A stretch of DNA of 64,000 nucleotides from Caecitellus pseudoparvulus (lineage: Eukaryota > Bigyra: Bicosoecida), in the NCBI GenBank assembly GCA_965644315.1, contig CBFFRQ010000039.1:186001-250000 (forward strand), in the 5' to 3' direction. Under the pieces are notes generated by a model. That model saw nothing but the letters and a program-made list of their open reading frames with translations. It did not search any database and was not told where the DNA came from. Numbering within the stretch: position 1 is the stretch's first letter; each line of letters opens with the position of its first letter. Made by a program: the position numbers and the translations under genes. Shown here in pieces: positions 42,393 to 54,900 of the stretch.

Positions 42393-45300
42393 CTACATCT
42401 GCAGCACGTCATAGCGGTCCTCCTGCACACTGAACAGCACGACGACTGGCGGCAGGCCAGAGGGGCCCGCCAACAGCTCACAAGCCTCCTTCATGGCGTC
42501 TTTCAGCGGCCTACGGTGGCTGGCCACGCCTGGCACGGTGGAGGATGTAACCAGCTTCACCGCCTCCGTCGCATTGCCACCGTGGGCAACAAGCCCCGTG
42601 CCCACCAGGCGCACCAGGGCAAAGGGCAAGTCCATGACAAGCACTGGAATGGGGGCTGATGTGGGAGGCAGGTGGGCCGGCAGGTGACTGGCCCCACGCT
42701 TCTCCCATGCGTGGCGCTTCTTCGCCTTCAACGAGCTGCCGCCCAGCACGGTCACTTCCACGTTCAGCGCACTGGCAGGGCGGCGTGGGGTGCCCACGGC
42801 GCTTGGTGTTGCACTCCCCCCTGCACCTGCCATGGTTGGAGCTGCTGGTGGGGCTGCTGCGGCAGCAGGGGGCAGGTGACTCTGCTCCGCGGCTGTGATG
42901 CTGGTGCCGCTTGCGCACGCCATGAGGGCTTCAGCCAGGTGCACATTGTCCCCTGCTGCCGTGACGATGGCTCCCAGGTGCCCCGACACGGCCCCTGCTC
43001 GCTGCGTCAACCATGCAGTCTCCTGCACTTCCCTCGCAGCGGCCCGGGGCAGAGGCAGGCTGCTCACCAGTGCCTCTGCCACTGTGCGTGGCAGCGCGGA
43101 CAGCTCCACATCCGCCACGTCCACTTGCCCATCCACGCTGCGCACACGCAGGGCCAGGGAGCTGCCCCTGGACCGCACGTGGACGAGAATGCGCTGCCCT
43201 CCCGCGGCTGCCCACTGGTTGGCTTCGTCGAAGGTGAGGGGGGCTGGGTGAAGGTACTCTGCTGTGATGCGTACAGACCACAGGCAGGCTGCGACCGCCG
43301 CTCGAGCAGCCAGCAGGCTCTCGGCCGAAGTCCCCGTGCTCACCACCAGCACGTCACTGGCAGGAGTCACCGCAGCGGGCAGTGTGTGGCCGTGCAGACG
43401 GGCTGGCAGGGATGCACCACTGACCAGCGCCGTGACTTTGTCCAGGGCCATGCGCAGCCCCACCACCACGGGCAGGGGGCAGTTCTTGTCTGTGCGGGGG
43501 TCTCGGAACCGCAGCACGAGGTCATCGTACCGCCCTCCCTTCAGCAACACCTCGTTGCCTGCCCCGGTGCGCGGGGCCACGAGGCCAGCGCGAGCCAAGG
43601 CACCCCGCTCGCCGCCTGCCGTGCGGGAGGATGCAGCATCACTTTCGCCAGCCGCCGAGCCTTTCCCTGAGCGCTTGCTGCTGGTGGAGTTATCCAGCTG
43701 CACGTTGAACAGCAGGGCATGACTGTAGCGACCGAGCTTGTCGCGGGCGCCGACATCCAGGCGAGCCAGCAGGAGTGCACGCCCCACCGCAACGGCTGGG
43801 CTGGCGCCGGACACAGCCGCACGGGAACGCTGCAGGGCGTGCAGTGCCTGAGGCAGCCCGGTAAACGCATCGGAGTCCGACGTGTACAGACAGGCGCTGG
43901 GCCCTGCAGGGTCAGCAACGCTGTGGGAGCGACGGCGGGCGGGCGGTGCGCCTTCCGTGCCGCTGGAGCCTGTGCTGGACAGTCTGTCAGCACTGACTGG
44001 CGGAGGAGGCATGCTCACAGCGCCAGCGGCAGCTGCGAGCAGTGGGCACGGCTGGGCACCCGGCGCTGGCACTGGCAGGCCGGCTGCAGATCGCACCATG
44101 TGTGTGAGCGTGGTCAGAGTAGCTGTCAACTCCGAGATGCCCTGTGCAGCGAGGGCCAGCCCTGCCAGCCGTAGGCGGCAGTCCAGCAGCGCTTCGTTCA
44201 CCTCTGAGGCGGAGCCTGCTCGCCCAGTGGCTGTGCTCACGTACCGTGCGCGCAGCTGCTGCCACTGGCTCTGCACGAAGCTGCGCATCTGGTGCAGAGC
44301 CAGGAACTTGTCGCTGGCCAACATGATGAACGGCCGCAACGCGCTGGCAGACACCTCTGGCAGGCCCAAACCCTTCAAATGCGCCTTGATGTCCCGCCAT
44401 CGCAGCGTGCTCTCAACCAGGGGCACGGTGACGGCCCCACCAGCGCCTGCAGAGGAGCCCTTCGCCTTGCGCCCTGAGCCAGCCCTGCGCTTGTGCGTGT
44501 GTTGCTTTGCAGCCACCTGCATGGTGTGGGCGGCAGCGGAAAAGAGGCGGCACACGGCGTGCCGCAGCTTCAGCGGGACTGCTGCGAAGTCCATTGCGCC
44601 CCGCGCAATCTTCATGTTGCTGATACGGAGGAAGTACTTGCCGACAGCAGGACCAAGTGACTGCATCACTTCTGCGGCGACACAGAGAGTTTCCGCCTCT
44701 GCACTTGCCGCGCCGAGCGCGGCCCGCCCAGGGTCTAGGTCGTCAATTGCACTGAAGATGTCCACGGGCACAGCCTCGGGGGCGGGGGCGAGGTTCCCCA
44801 AGCGCACGCTGCGGGGACCACCGCGCCGGGCGCTGACGACGATGTCAAAGTCTGCCTCTTGCAGTTCCGAGGGCGGGCCTGTGCCACCACTGTTGGCGCT
44901 GGAGTTGTGGTACGTGCGCGAGGACACGTAGCGCTTGAGGTCGGAGACATTGTGCCGGGCGACGTACCGCGCGAACGGCTCAGTGAGGTCGCTGGGCAGG
45001 TGCAGCACCATGCCTTGGCCGTCCAGCACATGCACGCGGCCTTTGTGCGTGTTAGTCTTCCCGACAGAGCCGATGTGTGGCCACAGCACCGGGCCGTGGA
45101 AGCATGTGAAAGCTGCGTCAACTGACGCACTGGGCAGTCCAGGTACTGCACGCTCGCCAGCAGTGCCAGTGTGTACTGACAACGACAGCGCAGCGACGCC
45201 CAGCGGATCTGCAAACAGGGGGGCTGCCCGCTGCTTGAACATTGCCAGTGCTGGTTGCACTTCGGACGGCACGGGTGCCAGCAGTGGAGTGCTGAACGGT

Positions 45301-48300
45301 ACCGCCGAATGCCGCTCAAACGTGCTCACGACACGCCGCACAAGCGCCTCGCGCTGCAAGACGTCTTGGTGCTGCGCAATTGTGGCCAGCAGCGCCTCTT
45401 GGCTGCCCATGGCGCCTTCGCTGGCCTCTCGCAAGTCGTGGTCGTACGCAAAGTCGCTGGCAGCGGCGGTGGGGTTGGTGAACAGCGCGTTCAGCATGCC
45501 AGTCAGCAGCGATGACCGACTGACGACAGCGGCAATGGCTTCATCCAAGTAGCCTTGCTGCACCTCTGACCGCGGCTTGAGCAGGCCCGAACGCAGCACG
45601 TCCTCTGCACTGGGCCGTGCGCGTGGGTCTGGCTGCAGCATCCAGCGAATGACCTCCTCAGCTTTCTCTGGCACGCCAGCGAACAGTGTGTCCAGGTCCA
45701 CGTCACGCAGCAGCCGCGAACGTGCGATCTCATGCGCTGTGCGGGATCTACTGTCTGACGCAGCAGCGGCACCAGCGGGGGCTTTCCCCGCCGCCTTTTC
45801 TTCCTCTCGCAGCGCCCGCAGCTCGTCAAACTGCCGCAGCGCCATGAGCACTTCGCGGCGTTCCCGGCCAGTGGTGAAGGGTGGCTTCCACAGTTCATAG
45901 AAGATCACGCCGAGGGAGAACATGTCCACGCGGGCGTCGTAGCGGTTTCCCGCCTTCAGGCTCTCCGGGGCTCGGTACAGCCCAGAGCCCACGCCTGCTG
46001 TCACTGACAGCTGCCGCTTGGTGGATGGGGTGAGTGCCGCTGATTCCAGTCCCTGCTCTGCTGCCTGTGCGGCGGCGATGGCTTCCGCCTCTGCGGCACT
46101 CACAGCCTCCCCAGCATCGTCCGTTGCCAGGCCAAAGTCGCCCAGCTTCACGTTGCCTTCCGAGTCCAGGAAGATGTTCTCAGGCTTCAGGTCGCGGTGC
46201 ATGACGCCCCGGCCGTGGACGTATGCGAGAGCCGACAAGATCTGCCGCAGCATGCGCCAGTTCTCTGCCGCGATGGGGCCCGCACCAAACAACTCATCGG
46301 CGTCCCCCAGCGAGCCCGTGGTGGAGTCGGCCTTCTGCGAGGCGTCGAAGGCGCCAGCCGCACCCCGGGCCTCCACAACTTGCCGCAGAGTGGCGCCTTT
46401 GCAGAACTCCATCTGAATGTACAGCACCTTGCGCTTGCGCTGCGGTGCGTGGCTGAGCACACCCCGCTCCTCCGGCATGGGGGCCAGGGATGGTTCGTGG
46501 GCGACGCTGCCGACATTGCGGCGCTCGAAGAGGGACGAAAAGGAGAAGGAGTCCCCCACACCATCGGCACCTGGATGGTACCGCCCCAGGGAGGAGGCAC
46601 TGCCCGTCAAGCCTGTGTGCATCTCGGGAAACATGAGCTCGGGGCTGTCGGACCGACGGCGCGTGCCGCCTGCCGTGCGCTCGCCTGAGGACGCCCCTGA
46701 CGTGCGAGAACTCATGCCACTGCTCTCATCCCTGCTTTCACTGTCGCTGTCGCTGTCGCTGCCACTGGAGGCGCTGCCTGAGGAAGTGGACGACATGTCG
46801 GCGCTGTCCAGCCCAATGCCCTGCCCGCCACGCCGCACTGCACCTGGCAGGAAGAGGAAGTCATCCGAGTCTGACGAAGTGTCTGACCCGCTGTCTGTGC
46901 CCTGTGTCGATGCGCTGGAGGTGCCGCTGGTGCTGTCAGAGCTGGTGCTGGGGCGGGGGGCGTGGTCGCCCGCCCCGCCAACATACGGCCCAGACAGGCC
47001 GCCCAAGGCGCCCCCGCTGGATGACACTTCTCTGGCAAGGGCCAGAGTTTGGCGGGGTGCAGGGGCATCGCAGCTGCTTTCGGAGTCGCTGCCACTGCTG
47101 CTGCCGTCATCCTTGTCAGCGGCGTCCTCCAACCAAGCGTTGAAGTAGCGGACAATGTGCGTGTGCTGCATGCGGGCCAGGGTGGTCACCTCGCGCAGCA
47201 CCTTGCGGTTGAGCGCCTCGTCTTGGCGCCGCATCTTGATCTCCTTCACCGCGTACAGCTCGCCATCCAGCCGGTTCCGCACCTTCAGCACCTTGCCAAA
47301 GGCTCCTGAGCCCAGCGGCGCCAGCTCCTCGAAGTCTTGCGCATAGCGAGAGGCGTTGCTGCTCCACGCCATGTCCAGGTCACGCTGGCGCTCCTCCAAC
47401 GTCCGGACATCGCGTGACTCCACCTGGCGCCCATGCCCACCCTGTGCTGGTGCTGGGTTGGGCAGGGCAGCATCGCCCAGGTCTAGGTGTGGGAGGGGGG
47501 GGGCAGGGGCCCCCCTCGCAGCAGGGGACAATGCTGCGAGGCTGGGCGACGGGTGAGGCCCGTGGACGGGTGTGCGCTGCACTGCGACGGACACGTCCGC
47601 GGGCCCAGCATGCTGTGGGCGCGTTTTGGGTGTGCGTTGGGTCGTCGTGCGGAGTTGCCGCTCTCTCGCTACCTGCTGCTCCATGTCAGCGACGAGTGCA
47701 GCATCTTCAGCAGCCTGGCGTGCAGCAGCAGCCGCTGCTGCCTCAGCTGCCTCGGCTGCTGCAGCTTCCCGTCGCTCCTCCATGCGCTGCAGCATGGACG
47801 TCGGCGGCTGCAAGTGGTCCGACAGCTTGTCCTGCAACCGAACGGCTATATCCCACACCATGGGCTCGCCAAGCTTGTGTTCTTTCACCGTCTCGTTGGC
47901 AATAACCTGCAAGTCCTTCTTTGCGTCGTCTGGGATGCCACCAGACTCTACGACCTCCACAGTGGGCCTGCGAGGCAAAGCAAACTGACGTAACGCCGCC
48001 GAAACGCGGGAGCTCAGCTGGACCCACCGTTTGCTAGGGTACTCCACCGGCAGCACAAACTTCACTTTGCAGAACGGGTCTTCCAGCGAAGAATTATCAC
48101 TCCGGATCTTCAGCACGACCTGGAAGGCGTACTGTTTCCACAGCTGTGGAAGGGCAAGCGCGGACAGGAGCTGAGCGCGGCTGGTTCGCGACACCTGTGC
48201 AGCACAGCGTACTTTTGGCAGCACCTCGAATTCTTCAGGCTCAAACATGCACTGCAAGGCCTCTAACTCTTCCTTCTGAAGGTCCTCCGCACTCTGGGAG

Positions 48301-48311
48301 GAGGCTGCCAT
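42393..48311 (-). CDS. GCN2-like eIF2-alpha kinase (RWD, kinase, HisRS-like)
   Basis: Exons 48311-48213, 48143-48028 and 47967-42393; 1929 residues. The 69-nt intron is in frame and the 60-nt one changes phase; both interrupt the RWD domain ([18 protein letters not shown] ... [13 protein letters not shown]), the GCN1-binding module. The kinase follows: [15 protein letters not shown] (ATP lysine), [21 protein letters not shown]. As in GCN2 and PERK, a very large insert (about 230 residues, acidic and Ser-rich) splits the N-lobe between YFNAWLED and [11 protein letters not shown] HisRS-like domain comes next ([28 protein letters not shown]) and then a C-terminal region. GCN2 senses uncharged tRNA or stalled ribosomes and phosphorylates eIF2-alpha to lower translation under amino-acid shortage. 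No separate pseudokinase domain is seen between the RWD and kinase domains, where yeast GCN2 has one. Confidence 0.92.
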   Translation of the reverse strand: MAASSQSAEDLQKEELEALQCMFEPEEFEVLPKVRCAAQVSRTSRAQLLSALALPQLWKQYAFQVVLKIRSDNSSLEDPFCKVKFVLPVEYPSKRWVQLSSRVSAALRQFALPRRPTVEVVESGGIPDDAKKDLQVIANETVKEHKLGEPMVWDIAVRLQDKLSDHLQPPTSMLQRMEERREAAAAEAAEAAAAAAARQAAEDAALVADMEQQVARERQLRTTTQRTPKTRPQHAGPADVSVAVQRTPVHGPHPSPSLAALSPAARGAPAPPLPHLDLGDAALPNPAPAQGGHGRQVESRDVRTLEERQRDLDMAWSSNASRYAQDFEELAPLGSGAFGKVLKVRNRLDGELYAVKEIKMRRQDEALNRKVLREVTTLARMQHTHIVRYFNAWLEDAADKDDGSSSGSDSESSCDAPAPRQTLALAREVSSSGGALGGLSGPYVGGAGDHAPRPSTSSDSTSGTSSASTQGTDSGSDTSSDSDDFLFLPGAVRRGGQGIGLDSADMSSTSSGSASSGSDSDSDSESRDESSGMSSRTSGASSGERTAGGTRRRSDSPELMFPEMHTGLTGSASSLGRYHPGADGVGDSFSFSSLFERRNVGSVAHEPSLAPMPEERGVLSHAPQRKRKVLYIQMEFCKGATLRQVVEARGAAGAFDASQKADSTTGSLGDADELFGAGPIAAENWRMLRQILSALAYVHGRGVMHRDLKPENIFLDSEGNVKLGDFGLATDDAGEAVSAAEAEAIAAAQAAEQGLESAALTPSTKRQLSVTAGVGSGLYRAPESLKAGNRYDARVDMFSLGVIFYELWKPPFTTGRERREVLMALRQFDELRALREEEKAAGKAPAGAAAASDSRSRTAHEIARSRLLRDVDLDTLFAGVPEKAEEVIRWMLQPDPRARPSAEDVLRSGLLKPRSEVQQGYLDEAIAAVVSRSSLLTGMLNALFTNPTAAASDFAYDHDLREASEGAMGSQEALLATIAQHQDVLQREALVRRVVSTFERHSAVPFSTPLLAPVPSEVQPALAMFKQRAAPLFADPLGVAALSLSVHTGTAGERAVPGLPSASVDAAFTCFHGPVLWPHIGSVGKTNTHKGRVHVLDGQGMVLHLPSDLTEPFARYVARHNVSDLKRYVSSRTYHNSSANSGGTGPPSELQEADFDIVVSARRGGPRSVRLGNLAPAPEAVPVDIFSAIDDLDPGRAALGAASAEAETLCVAAEVMQSLGPAVGKYFLRISNMKIARGAMDFAAVPLKLRHAVCRLFSAAAHTMQVAAKQHTHKRRAGSGRKAKGSSAGAGGAVTVPLVESTLRWRDIKAHLKGLGLPEVSASALRPFIMLASDKFLALHQMRSFVQSQWQQLRARYVSTATGRAGSASEVNEALLDCRLRLAGLALAAQGISELTATLTTLTHMVRSAAGLPVPAPGAQPCPLLAAAAGAVSMPPPPVSADRLSSTGSSGTEGAPPARRRSHSVADPAGPSACLYTSDSDAFTGLPQALHALQRSRAAVSGASPAVAVGRALLLARLDVGARDKLGRYSHALLFNVQLDNSTSSKRSGKGSAAGESDAASSRTAGGERGALARAGLVAPRTGAGNEVLLKGGRYDDLVLRFRDPRTDKNCPLPVVVGLRMALDKVTALVSGASLPARLHGHTLPAAVTPASDVLVVSTGTSAESLLAARAAVAACLWSVRITAEYLHPAPLTFDEANQWAAAGGQRILVHVRSRGSSLALRVRSVDGQVDVADVELSALPRTVAEALVSSLPLPRAAAREVQETAWLTQRAGAVSGHLGAIVTAAGDNVHLAEALMACASGTSITAAEQSHLPPAAAAAPPAAPTMAGAGGSATPSAVGTPRRPASALNVEVTVLGGSSLKAKKRHAWEKRGASHLPAHLPPTSAPIPVLVMDLPFALVRLVGTGLVAHGGNATEAVKLVTSSTVPGVASHRRPLKDAMKEACELLAGPSGLPPVVVLFSVQEDRYDVLQM

Positions 48312-48911
48312 GTCTGGTCAACCCAGCCTTGACTGGGACGAAGATCCAATTCAACAGTCCAACGATGCACAGGGAAAGGCCAATGGCAGCTGCCTCGCTT
48401 GATAACGTATGCTGTGGCAAATACAGCTGCTCACGTGGGTGCGAACGACTCACACCTCTTTTTACCCACATGATGAGTTTTCTCAGTCGCGGTGAATGTG
48501 CCGCTGCTGCTTGCTGAATCGAGAGTCATGCTGGAGATGGCTGCAAGGTTTTGAAAACGGGTTGGGCCACAGAGGTGGCTGGCTGCTCGCAAGCACATAC
48601 AAAACGCCCGACTTGTACCATTCGGGACTTGCGGAAGTGCCCCCCACCCCAGCTTTTCATGTCAATCTGACGGCTCCGAGGAGGGCCATTTTCGACAGCG
48701 TTGCAAATGTAAAGGCACTCGCAAACGGTGCTGTCCTGAAAATGACCGACTGTGGAGACCAAGATCATGCACTGAGCCGTTTCCCAATCACCCACTCTGG
48801 TTTTGGTCCGTCCTGCGGAATTTCGGCCCGTGGAAACGCAGGCTTGCCGGCGCGCTGATTCAAGCGACAAGCAACGAATCGCACTGCAACAGGCACACAA
48901 GCTGCACGACC
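48312..48911. promoter_or_regulatory. intergenic region between divergent genes
   Basis: 600 bp separating the starts of the GCN2-like gene and the surface-protein gene. Lower GC than the flanking GCN2 gene. An open frame at 48496-48858 has no conserved sequence and I treat it as chance. No specific promoter element is identified. Confidence 0.4.
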
Positions 48912-51900
48912 ATGACGATTTTCGCTCATAGTCATTGGACCAGAAGACCTCTGAGCTTTCCGTGGAAGCAGTGGGCAGTCGCTCTTCTGTTGGTGCAGCT
49001 TCACCTCGCCCGCGCGTCCGTATGCAGCTGTGAGTATCTCAGCGGCACTGCAAGTTATGCACGCTCAAACTCCTTCAACTTCCGTGAAACTACCCAATTG
49101 CAGGCTCATCTGGCCAGTACTGTGAGGTAATTCCGTGTGGACGAAGACTTGCTGACCGGAGTCACCTTGGCTCATTCCTTCAAGCTATAGGCCTTCCGCA
49201 ACTCAACAGCAAGAAGGGTTCGCAAGACAGCACGCCTAGCAAGGAACCCAATACTGAGAAGTTTGGAAGAGAACTCCGGTACGTTGATGTCTCACTTGGG
49301 CCAGCAGATGGTGATCCAGGTGGCCCTGTTGGTGGCGGGGGTGGTGGAGGCGGAGTCCCTATTGGAACATCCACGGGCATATCTGGCCCGGTAGGAGGAA
49401 CTGGTATCACGCCTGCTGGGTGCACTGGGTGCCCACGGCGAGCCCTCCGCCTGGGCACTGCCACGGCTGCCTCTGCCACCTGTTGCCGAGATTGTGCTGC
49501 AGGCTACTACATCGGGACGGCCGGCGGTTCGACTTGCGCAGCTTGCGGCAAAGGGTCATTCAGTGGTCCTGCAGCCAGTGCATGTACACCGTGCCTGGCC
49601 GGGCGGTATGGCCCTGCAGTTGCGCGCTCCAACTGCATTGATTGCCAGCTCGGCAAGTACCAGTCAGCGCCTGGTCGCTCGATGTGCGAGCAATGCCGCG
49701 CTGGACAATACGCAGACATCAAAAAATCGAAAGCGTGCAAGTACTGCTCGCCAGGCAAGTACGCGACTGTCGTAGGTGCAACCACGGCTGCAGTCTGCAC
49801 GAGCTGTCCACCAGGGTTTGGAAGCGGATTCGCCTCCTCAGGCTGCACGCCTTGCACATGTCCACACAAGTCCGGAGACTATACATGCGTATGCCCAGGC
49901 TCCCCATCATCAGTACCTAAGCCTTCCGCATCTGCAACCCGCAAACCTAAGGGGGACCCATCTCGGACTCCCACCATGACATCGGAGCCATGGCGTGATC
50001 CCTCTCGGAGTCCGTTTCCAACCATTAAACCTGGTGAGTCACCAAGTAACACAGCTAAGCCCTGGGAAGAGCCCTCGCCATCGAAACGGCCTTGGGAGGA
50101 CCCTGGACCCAGTAGAATGCCGACCAGCACACCGAAGCCAAAAGAAAGCGCATCTTCATCAAGGTCGCCGACCCGCACGCCGACACGCACACCGACCCGC
50201 ACGCCAACTGGCACCTCCACCAACACGGCCACTGCCACACGTACGCCGACCCGCACGCCGACCCGCACGCCAACTGGCACCTCCACCAACACGGCCACTG
50301 CCACACGTACGCCGACCCGCACGCCAACTGGCACCCCCCGCACGCCCACTGGCACCTCCACCAACACGGCCACTGCCACACGTACGCCAACCCGCACGCC
50401 GACACGCACGCCCACTGGCACCTCCACCAACACGGCCACTGCCACACGTACGCCAACCCGCACGCCGACCCGCACGCCGACTGGCACCTCCACCAACACG
50501 GCCACTGCCACACGCACGCCAACCCGCACGCCGACTGGCACCTCCACCAACACGGCCACTGCAACACGCACGCCGACTCGCACGCCGACTGGCACCTCCA
50601 CCAACACGGCCACTGCCACACGTACGCCGACACGCACGCCGACACGCACGCCGACCCGCACGCCGACTGGCACCTCCACCAACACGGCCACTGCCACACG
50701 CACGCCAACCCGCACGCCGACTGGCACCTCCACCAACACGGCCACTGCCACACGTACGCCGACACGCACGCCGACCCGCATGCCGACTGGCACACGTACG
50801 CCGACACGCACGCCGACCCGCACGCCGACTGGCACCTCCACCAACACGGCCACTGCCACACGTACGCCGACCCGCACGCCGACCCGCACGCCAACTGGCA
50901 CCTCCACCAACACGGCCACTGCCACACGTACGCCGACCCGCACGCCGACCCGCACGCCAACTGGTACCTCCACCAACACGGCCACTGCCACACGTACGCC
51001 GACCCGCACGCCGACCCGCACGCCAACTGGCACCTCCACCAACACGGCCACTGCCACACGTACGCCGACCCGCACGCCGACCCGCACGCCAACTGGCACC
51101 TCCACCAACACGGCCACTGCCACACGTACGCCGACCCGCACGCCGACCCGCACGCCAACTGGCACCTCCACCAACACGGCCACTGCCACACGTACGCCGA
51201 CCCGCACGCCGACCCGCACGCCAACTGGCACCTCCACCAACACGGCCACTGCCACACGTACGCCGACACGCACGCCGACCCGCACGCCCACTGGCACCTC
51301 CACCAACACGGCCACTGCCACACGTACGCCGACACGCACGCCGACACGCACGCCAACTGGCACCTCCACCAACACGGCCACTGCCACACGTACGCCGACC
51401 CGCACGCCGACCCGCACGCCGACTGGCACCTCCACCAACACGGCCACTGCCACACGCACGCCAACCCGCACGCCGACCCGCACGCCGACTGGCACCTCCA
51501 CCAACACGGCCACTGCCACACGCACGCCGACCCGCACGCCGACTGGCACCTCCACCAACACGGCCACTGCCACACGCACGCCGACCCGCACGCCGACTGG
51601 CACCTCCACCAACACGGCCACTGCCACACGTACGCCGACTCGCACGCCGACACGCACGCCCACTGGCACCTCCACCAACACGGCCACTGCCACACGTACG
51701 CCGACCCGCACGCCGACCCGCACGCCAACTGGCACCTCCACCAACACGGCCACTGCCACACGTACGCCGACCCGCACGCCAACTGGCACCTCCACCAACA
51801 CGGCCACTGCCACACGTACGCCGACCCGCACGCCGACCCGCACGCCAACTGGCACCTCCACCAACACGGCCACTGCCACACGTACGCCGACCCGCACGCC

Positions 51901-54900
51901 GACCCGCACGCCAACTGGCACCTCCACCAACACGGCCACTGCCACACGTACGCCGACCCGCACGCCGACCCGCACGCCAACTGGCACCTCCACCAACACG
52001 GCCACTGCCACACGTACGCCGACCCGCACGCCAACTGGCACGCCCAGCAGCACGTCAAGCGTGACGCCCAGCAGCACGTCAGGCGTGACGCCCAGCAGCA
52101 CGTCAGGCGTGACGCCCAGCAGCACGTCAGGCGTGACGCCCAGCAGCACGTCAGGCGTGACGCCCAGCAGTACGTCAGGCGTGACGCCCAGCAGCACGTC
52201 AGGCGTGACGCCCAGCAGCACGTCAGGCGTGCGTTGCACTTCGGGCGGGCGGGCCCCCTGCAGTGGGTGGAGGCCAGGGTCACGGATAAAACGCACCTGA
52301 GTGCAAACCGCCACATCCAGGTGGTGCGCCAGGCCGAGTGGGCGGGGGCCTTCGACCGCCTCCGGGAGCAGGCCCGGGACAAGCGGGGAAGCCTGCTCCC
52401 AAGGTGGGCGTGGCTCAGCCTGCAAGGCATCCTGAAGGCTGTAGCGGGCGTGTCCTTGGCCCACCTGAGACCCGGGGGCAATATGTTCTGGACAGGCCGG
52501 GCCCCCGACGTCTTGGTGGAGCACGCGGCGGGCTGGGCGGCTGGCTCCCCCACCCGGGCACGATACTACACCCAGGGGGGAGGGGGCGAGGCTGTGGCAC
52601 GAGGCCATGACACCCAGGGGAGGAAGCAAGCATTGAAAAGTATTGGCGGGTGCCGCAAGGAGGCGTCCCCTCCCCCAAGAGATGCAGCGAGCCCTGGTGG
52701 CCGCTGGCATAGAGGGGGGAGGGGACGGCCTCGAGGCGGGCCCAGTTCAATGCATTTCGATTGCCACGCACAACGCACCAACACGAGGGAACCGAGGTTG
52801 CCGGCACCCCAGCCGGCAACCATGTTTCCCGGCAGGAGGGGCGGCGGGCAGTCCCACGCTAGTGGCACAATTGTCCCCCGCCGCCCCAACGCAGAGTAGA
52901 CGACGGCAGGACCGGGCATGACAAAACCAGTCATTAGCCGGCCTCGTCACTCTCTTTCCTTTTTTTTTCTTTTTCTCGATTGGCGGGTGCCGCAAGGAGG
53001 CGTCCCCTCCCCCAAGAGATGCAGCGAGCCCTGGTGGCCGCTGGCATAGAGGGGGGAGGGGACGGCCTCGAGGCGGGCCCAGTTCAATGCATTTCGATTG
53101 CCACGCACAACGCACCAACACGAGGGAAACGGCCACTGCCACACGTACGCCGACACGCACGCCGACACGCACGCCCAGCAGCACATCAGACGTGACGCCC
53201 AGCAGCACGTCAGGCGTGACGCCCAGCAGCACGTCAGGCGTGACGCCCAGCAGCACATCAGGCGTGACGCCCAGCAGCACGTCAGGCGTGACGCCCAGCA
53301 GCACGTCAGGCGTGACGCCCAGCAGCACGTCAGGCGTGACGCCCAGCAGCACGTCAGGCGTGACGCCCAGCAGCACGTCAGGCGTGACGCCCAGCAGCAC
53401 GTCAGGCGTGACGCCCAGCAGCACGTCAGGCGTGACGCCCAGCAGCACGTCAGGCGTGACGCCCAGCAGCACGTCAGGCGTGACGCCCAGCAGCACGTCA
53501 GGCGTGACGCCCAGCAGCACGTCAGGCGTGACGCCCAGCAGCACGTCAGGCGTGACGCCCAGCAGCACGTCAGGCGTGACGCCCAGCAGCACGTCAGGCG
53601 TGACGCCCAGCAGCACGTCAGGCGTGACGCCCAGCAGCACGTCAGGCGTGACGCCCAGCAGCACGTCAGGCGTGACGCCCAGCAGCACGTCAGGCGTGAC
53701 GCCCAGCAGCACGTCAGGCGTGACGCCCAGCAGCACGTCAGGCGTGACGCCCAGCAGCACGTCAGGCGTGACGCCCAGCAGCACGTCAGGCGTGACGCCC
53801 AGCAGCACGTCAGGCGTGACGCCCAGCAGCACGTCAGGCGTGACGCCCAGCAGCACGTCAGGCGTGACGCCCAGCAGCACGTCAGGCGTGACGCCCAGCA
53901 GCACGTCAGGCGTGACGCCTAGCAGTACGTCAGGCGTGACGCCCAGCAGCACGCCAAGCGTGACGCCCAGCAGCACGTCAGGCGTGACGCCCAGCAGCAC
54001 GTCAGGCGTGACGCCCAGCAGCACGTCAGGCGTGACGCCCAGCAGCACGTCAGGCGTGACGCCCAGCAGCACGTCAGGCGTGACGCCCAGCAGCACGTCA
54101 GGCGTGACGCCCAGCAGCACGTCAGGCGTGACGCCCAGCAGCACGTCAGGCGTGACGCCCAGCAGCACGTCAGGCGTGACGCCCAGCAGCACGTCAGGCG
54201 TGACGCCCAGCAGCACGTCAGGCGTGACGCCCAGCAGCACGTCAGGCGTGACGCCCAGCAGTACGTCAGGCGTGACGCCCAGCAGCACGTCAGGCGTGAC
54301 GCCCAGCAGCACGTCAGGCGTGACGCCCAGCAGCACGTCGGAGGTGGTTGCAGTAGTTGATGGAGTGAAGGCGAGCCCCAGCTCAGGATCAGCCTCTTTA
54401 AGTCCGGGTCAGGGTCCTCTTGTTTCAGTATCAGTATCGCCGAGCAGTTCTGTGGCAAGTACTGTAGTTCATTCATCAATGCCAACATTTGGAAATGTTG
54501 GGATTGGTTCAGCGTCTGCCTCTCCCAGCCCCTCACTAGGGTTTGTGTCCGACTTCCAGAACGCAGCGAATTTGGGCGCGTCGACACCAACCCCTCAAAC
54601 ACAACAGGCTGCGGGAAATTCTGGAGAAGACACCTCCACAGGTCATGCAGTGGCTGGGAAAGTGCAGAACAATAATGTTTCTGAGGGACAGCGTTCATGG
54701 TTGGAGAGTTGGTGGCTTTGGCTGGTCTTGTTGGTGCTGGCCTTAGTCATCTTGGCTGCTGCCATGTTGATGTGGAGAAGGCGGGGTACCAGCGATGGGA
54801 GAACATCTAGAAGGCCGAGAGGAGCAGCAGCTGATTCAGCAATTACTCTTAGCCCCCTAAATCCCATGACAACAGGAGCAGCAAGCGGAGCCATCGGGTC

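Larger units (their letters stand above)
52229..52996 (+). other. candidate intron created by the insertion
   Basis: The donor GTGCGTTGC arises at the junction: GTG belongs to the last host repeat and CGTTGC to the element. The acceptor candidate CCGCAAG ends at 52996, about 15 nt after a long pyrimidine run (52949-52977). Joining 52228 to 52997 leaves both sides in phase and free of stops through the TPSSTSGV block. At 768 nt it would be far longer than the 60-150 nt introns elsewhere in the window. Other AGs, for example at 53081-53082, would shift the frame. Confidence 0.35.
52232..53128 (+). mobile_element. 5'-truncated tyrosine-recombinase (Ngaro/DIRS-like) retroelement remnant
   Basis: 897 bp of non-repetitive DNA sit abruptly within the coding minisatellites. 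From 52234 a frame (open to 52899) encodes a segment resembling the C terminus of a tyrosine recombinase: [18 protein letters not shown], then VEHAAGW, then a tyrosine pair in RARYYTQ, in the order of the H-x-x-R, G-x-W and nucleophile boxes. The histidine is displaced by one position, so the match is imperfect. It is followed by an identical 150-bp direct repeat on each side of a 187-bp spacer. Ngaro elements end as B1-A2-B2 after the recombinase ORF, and this layout fits that 3' end. No target-site duplication is evident, as expected for recombinase-mediated insertion. No reverse transcriptase remains. Confidence 0.55.

Noticed and set aside
49879-52710. Long minus-strand and alternative-frame ORFs over the repeat stalk (up to 943 residues)
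   Set aside because: Repeat units are multiples of three without stops in several frames, so long ORFs arise mechanically. Only the plus frame is continuous with signal peptide, Cys-rich modules and, beyond the insertion, the membrane helix.
52642-53128. Solo or paired LTRs of an LTR retrotransposon
   Set aside because: The 150-bp repeats lack TG...CA ends, the spacer between them is only 187 bp, no primer-binding site is visible and the upstream coding segment resembles a tyrosine recombinase rather than an integrase.
52747-54336. Minus-strand ORF of repeated LLGVTPDV units
   Set aside because: It is the reverse complement of the TPSSTSGV minisatellite and has no independent start context or conserved flank.
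53171-54346. CRISPR-like array
   Set aside because: Units are directly adjacent 24-nt coding repeats with no variable spacers, in a eukaryotic gene.
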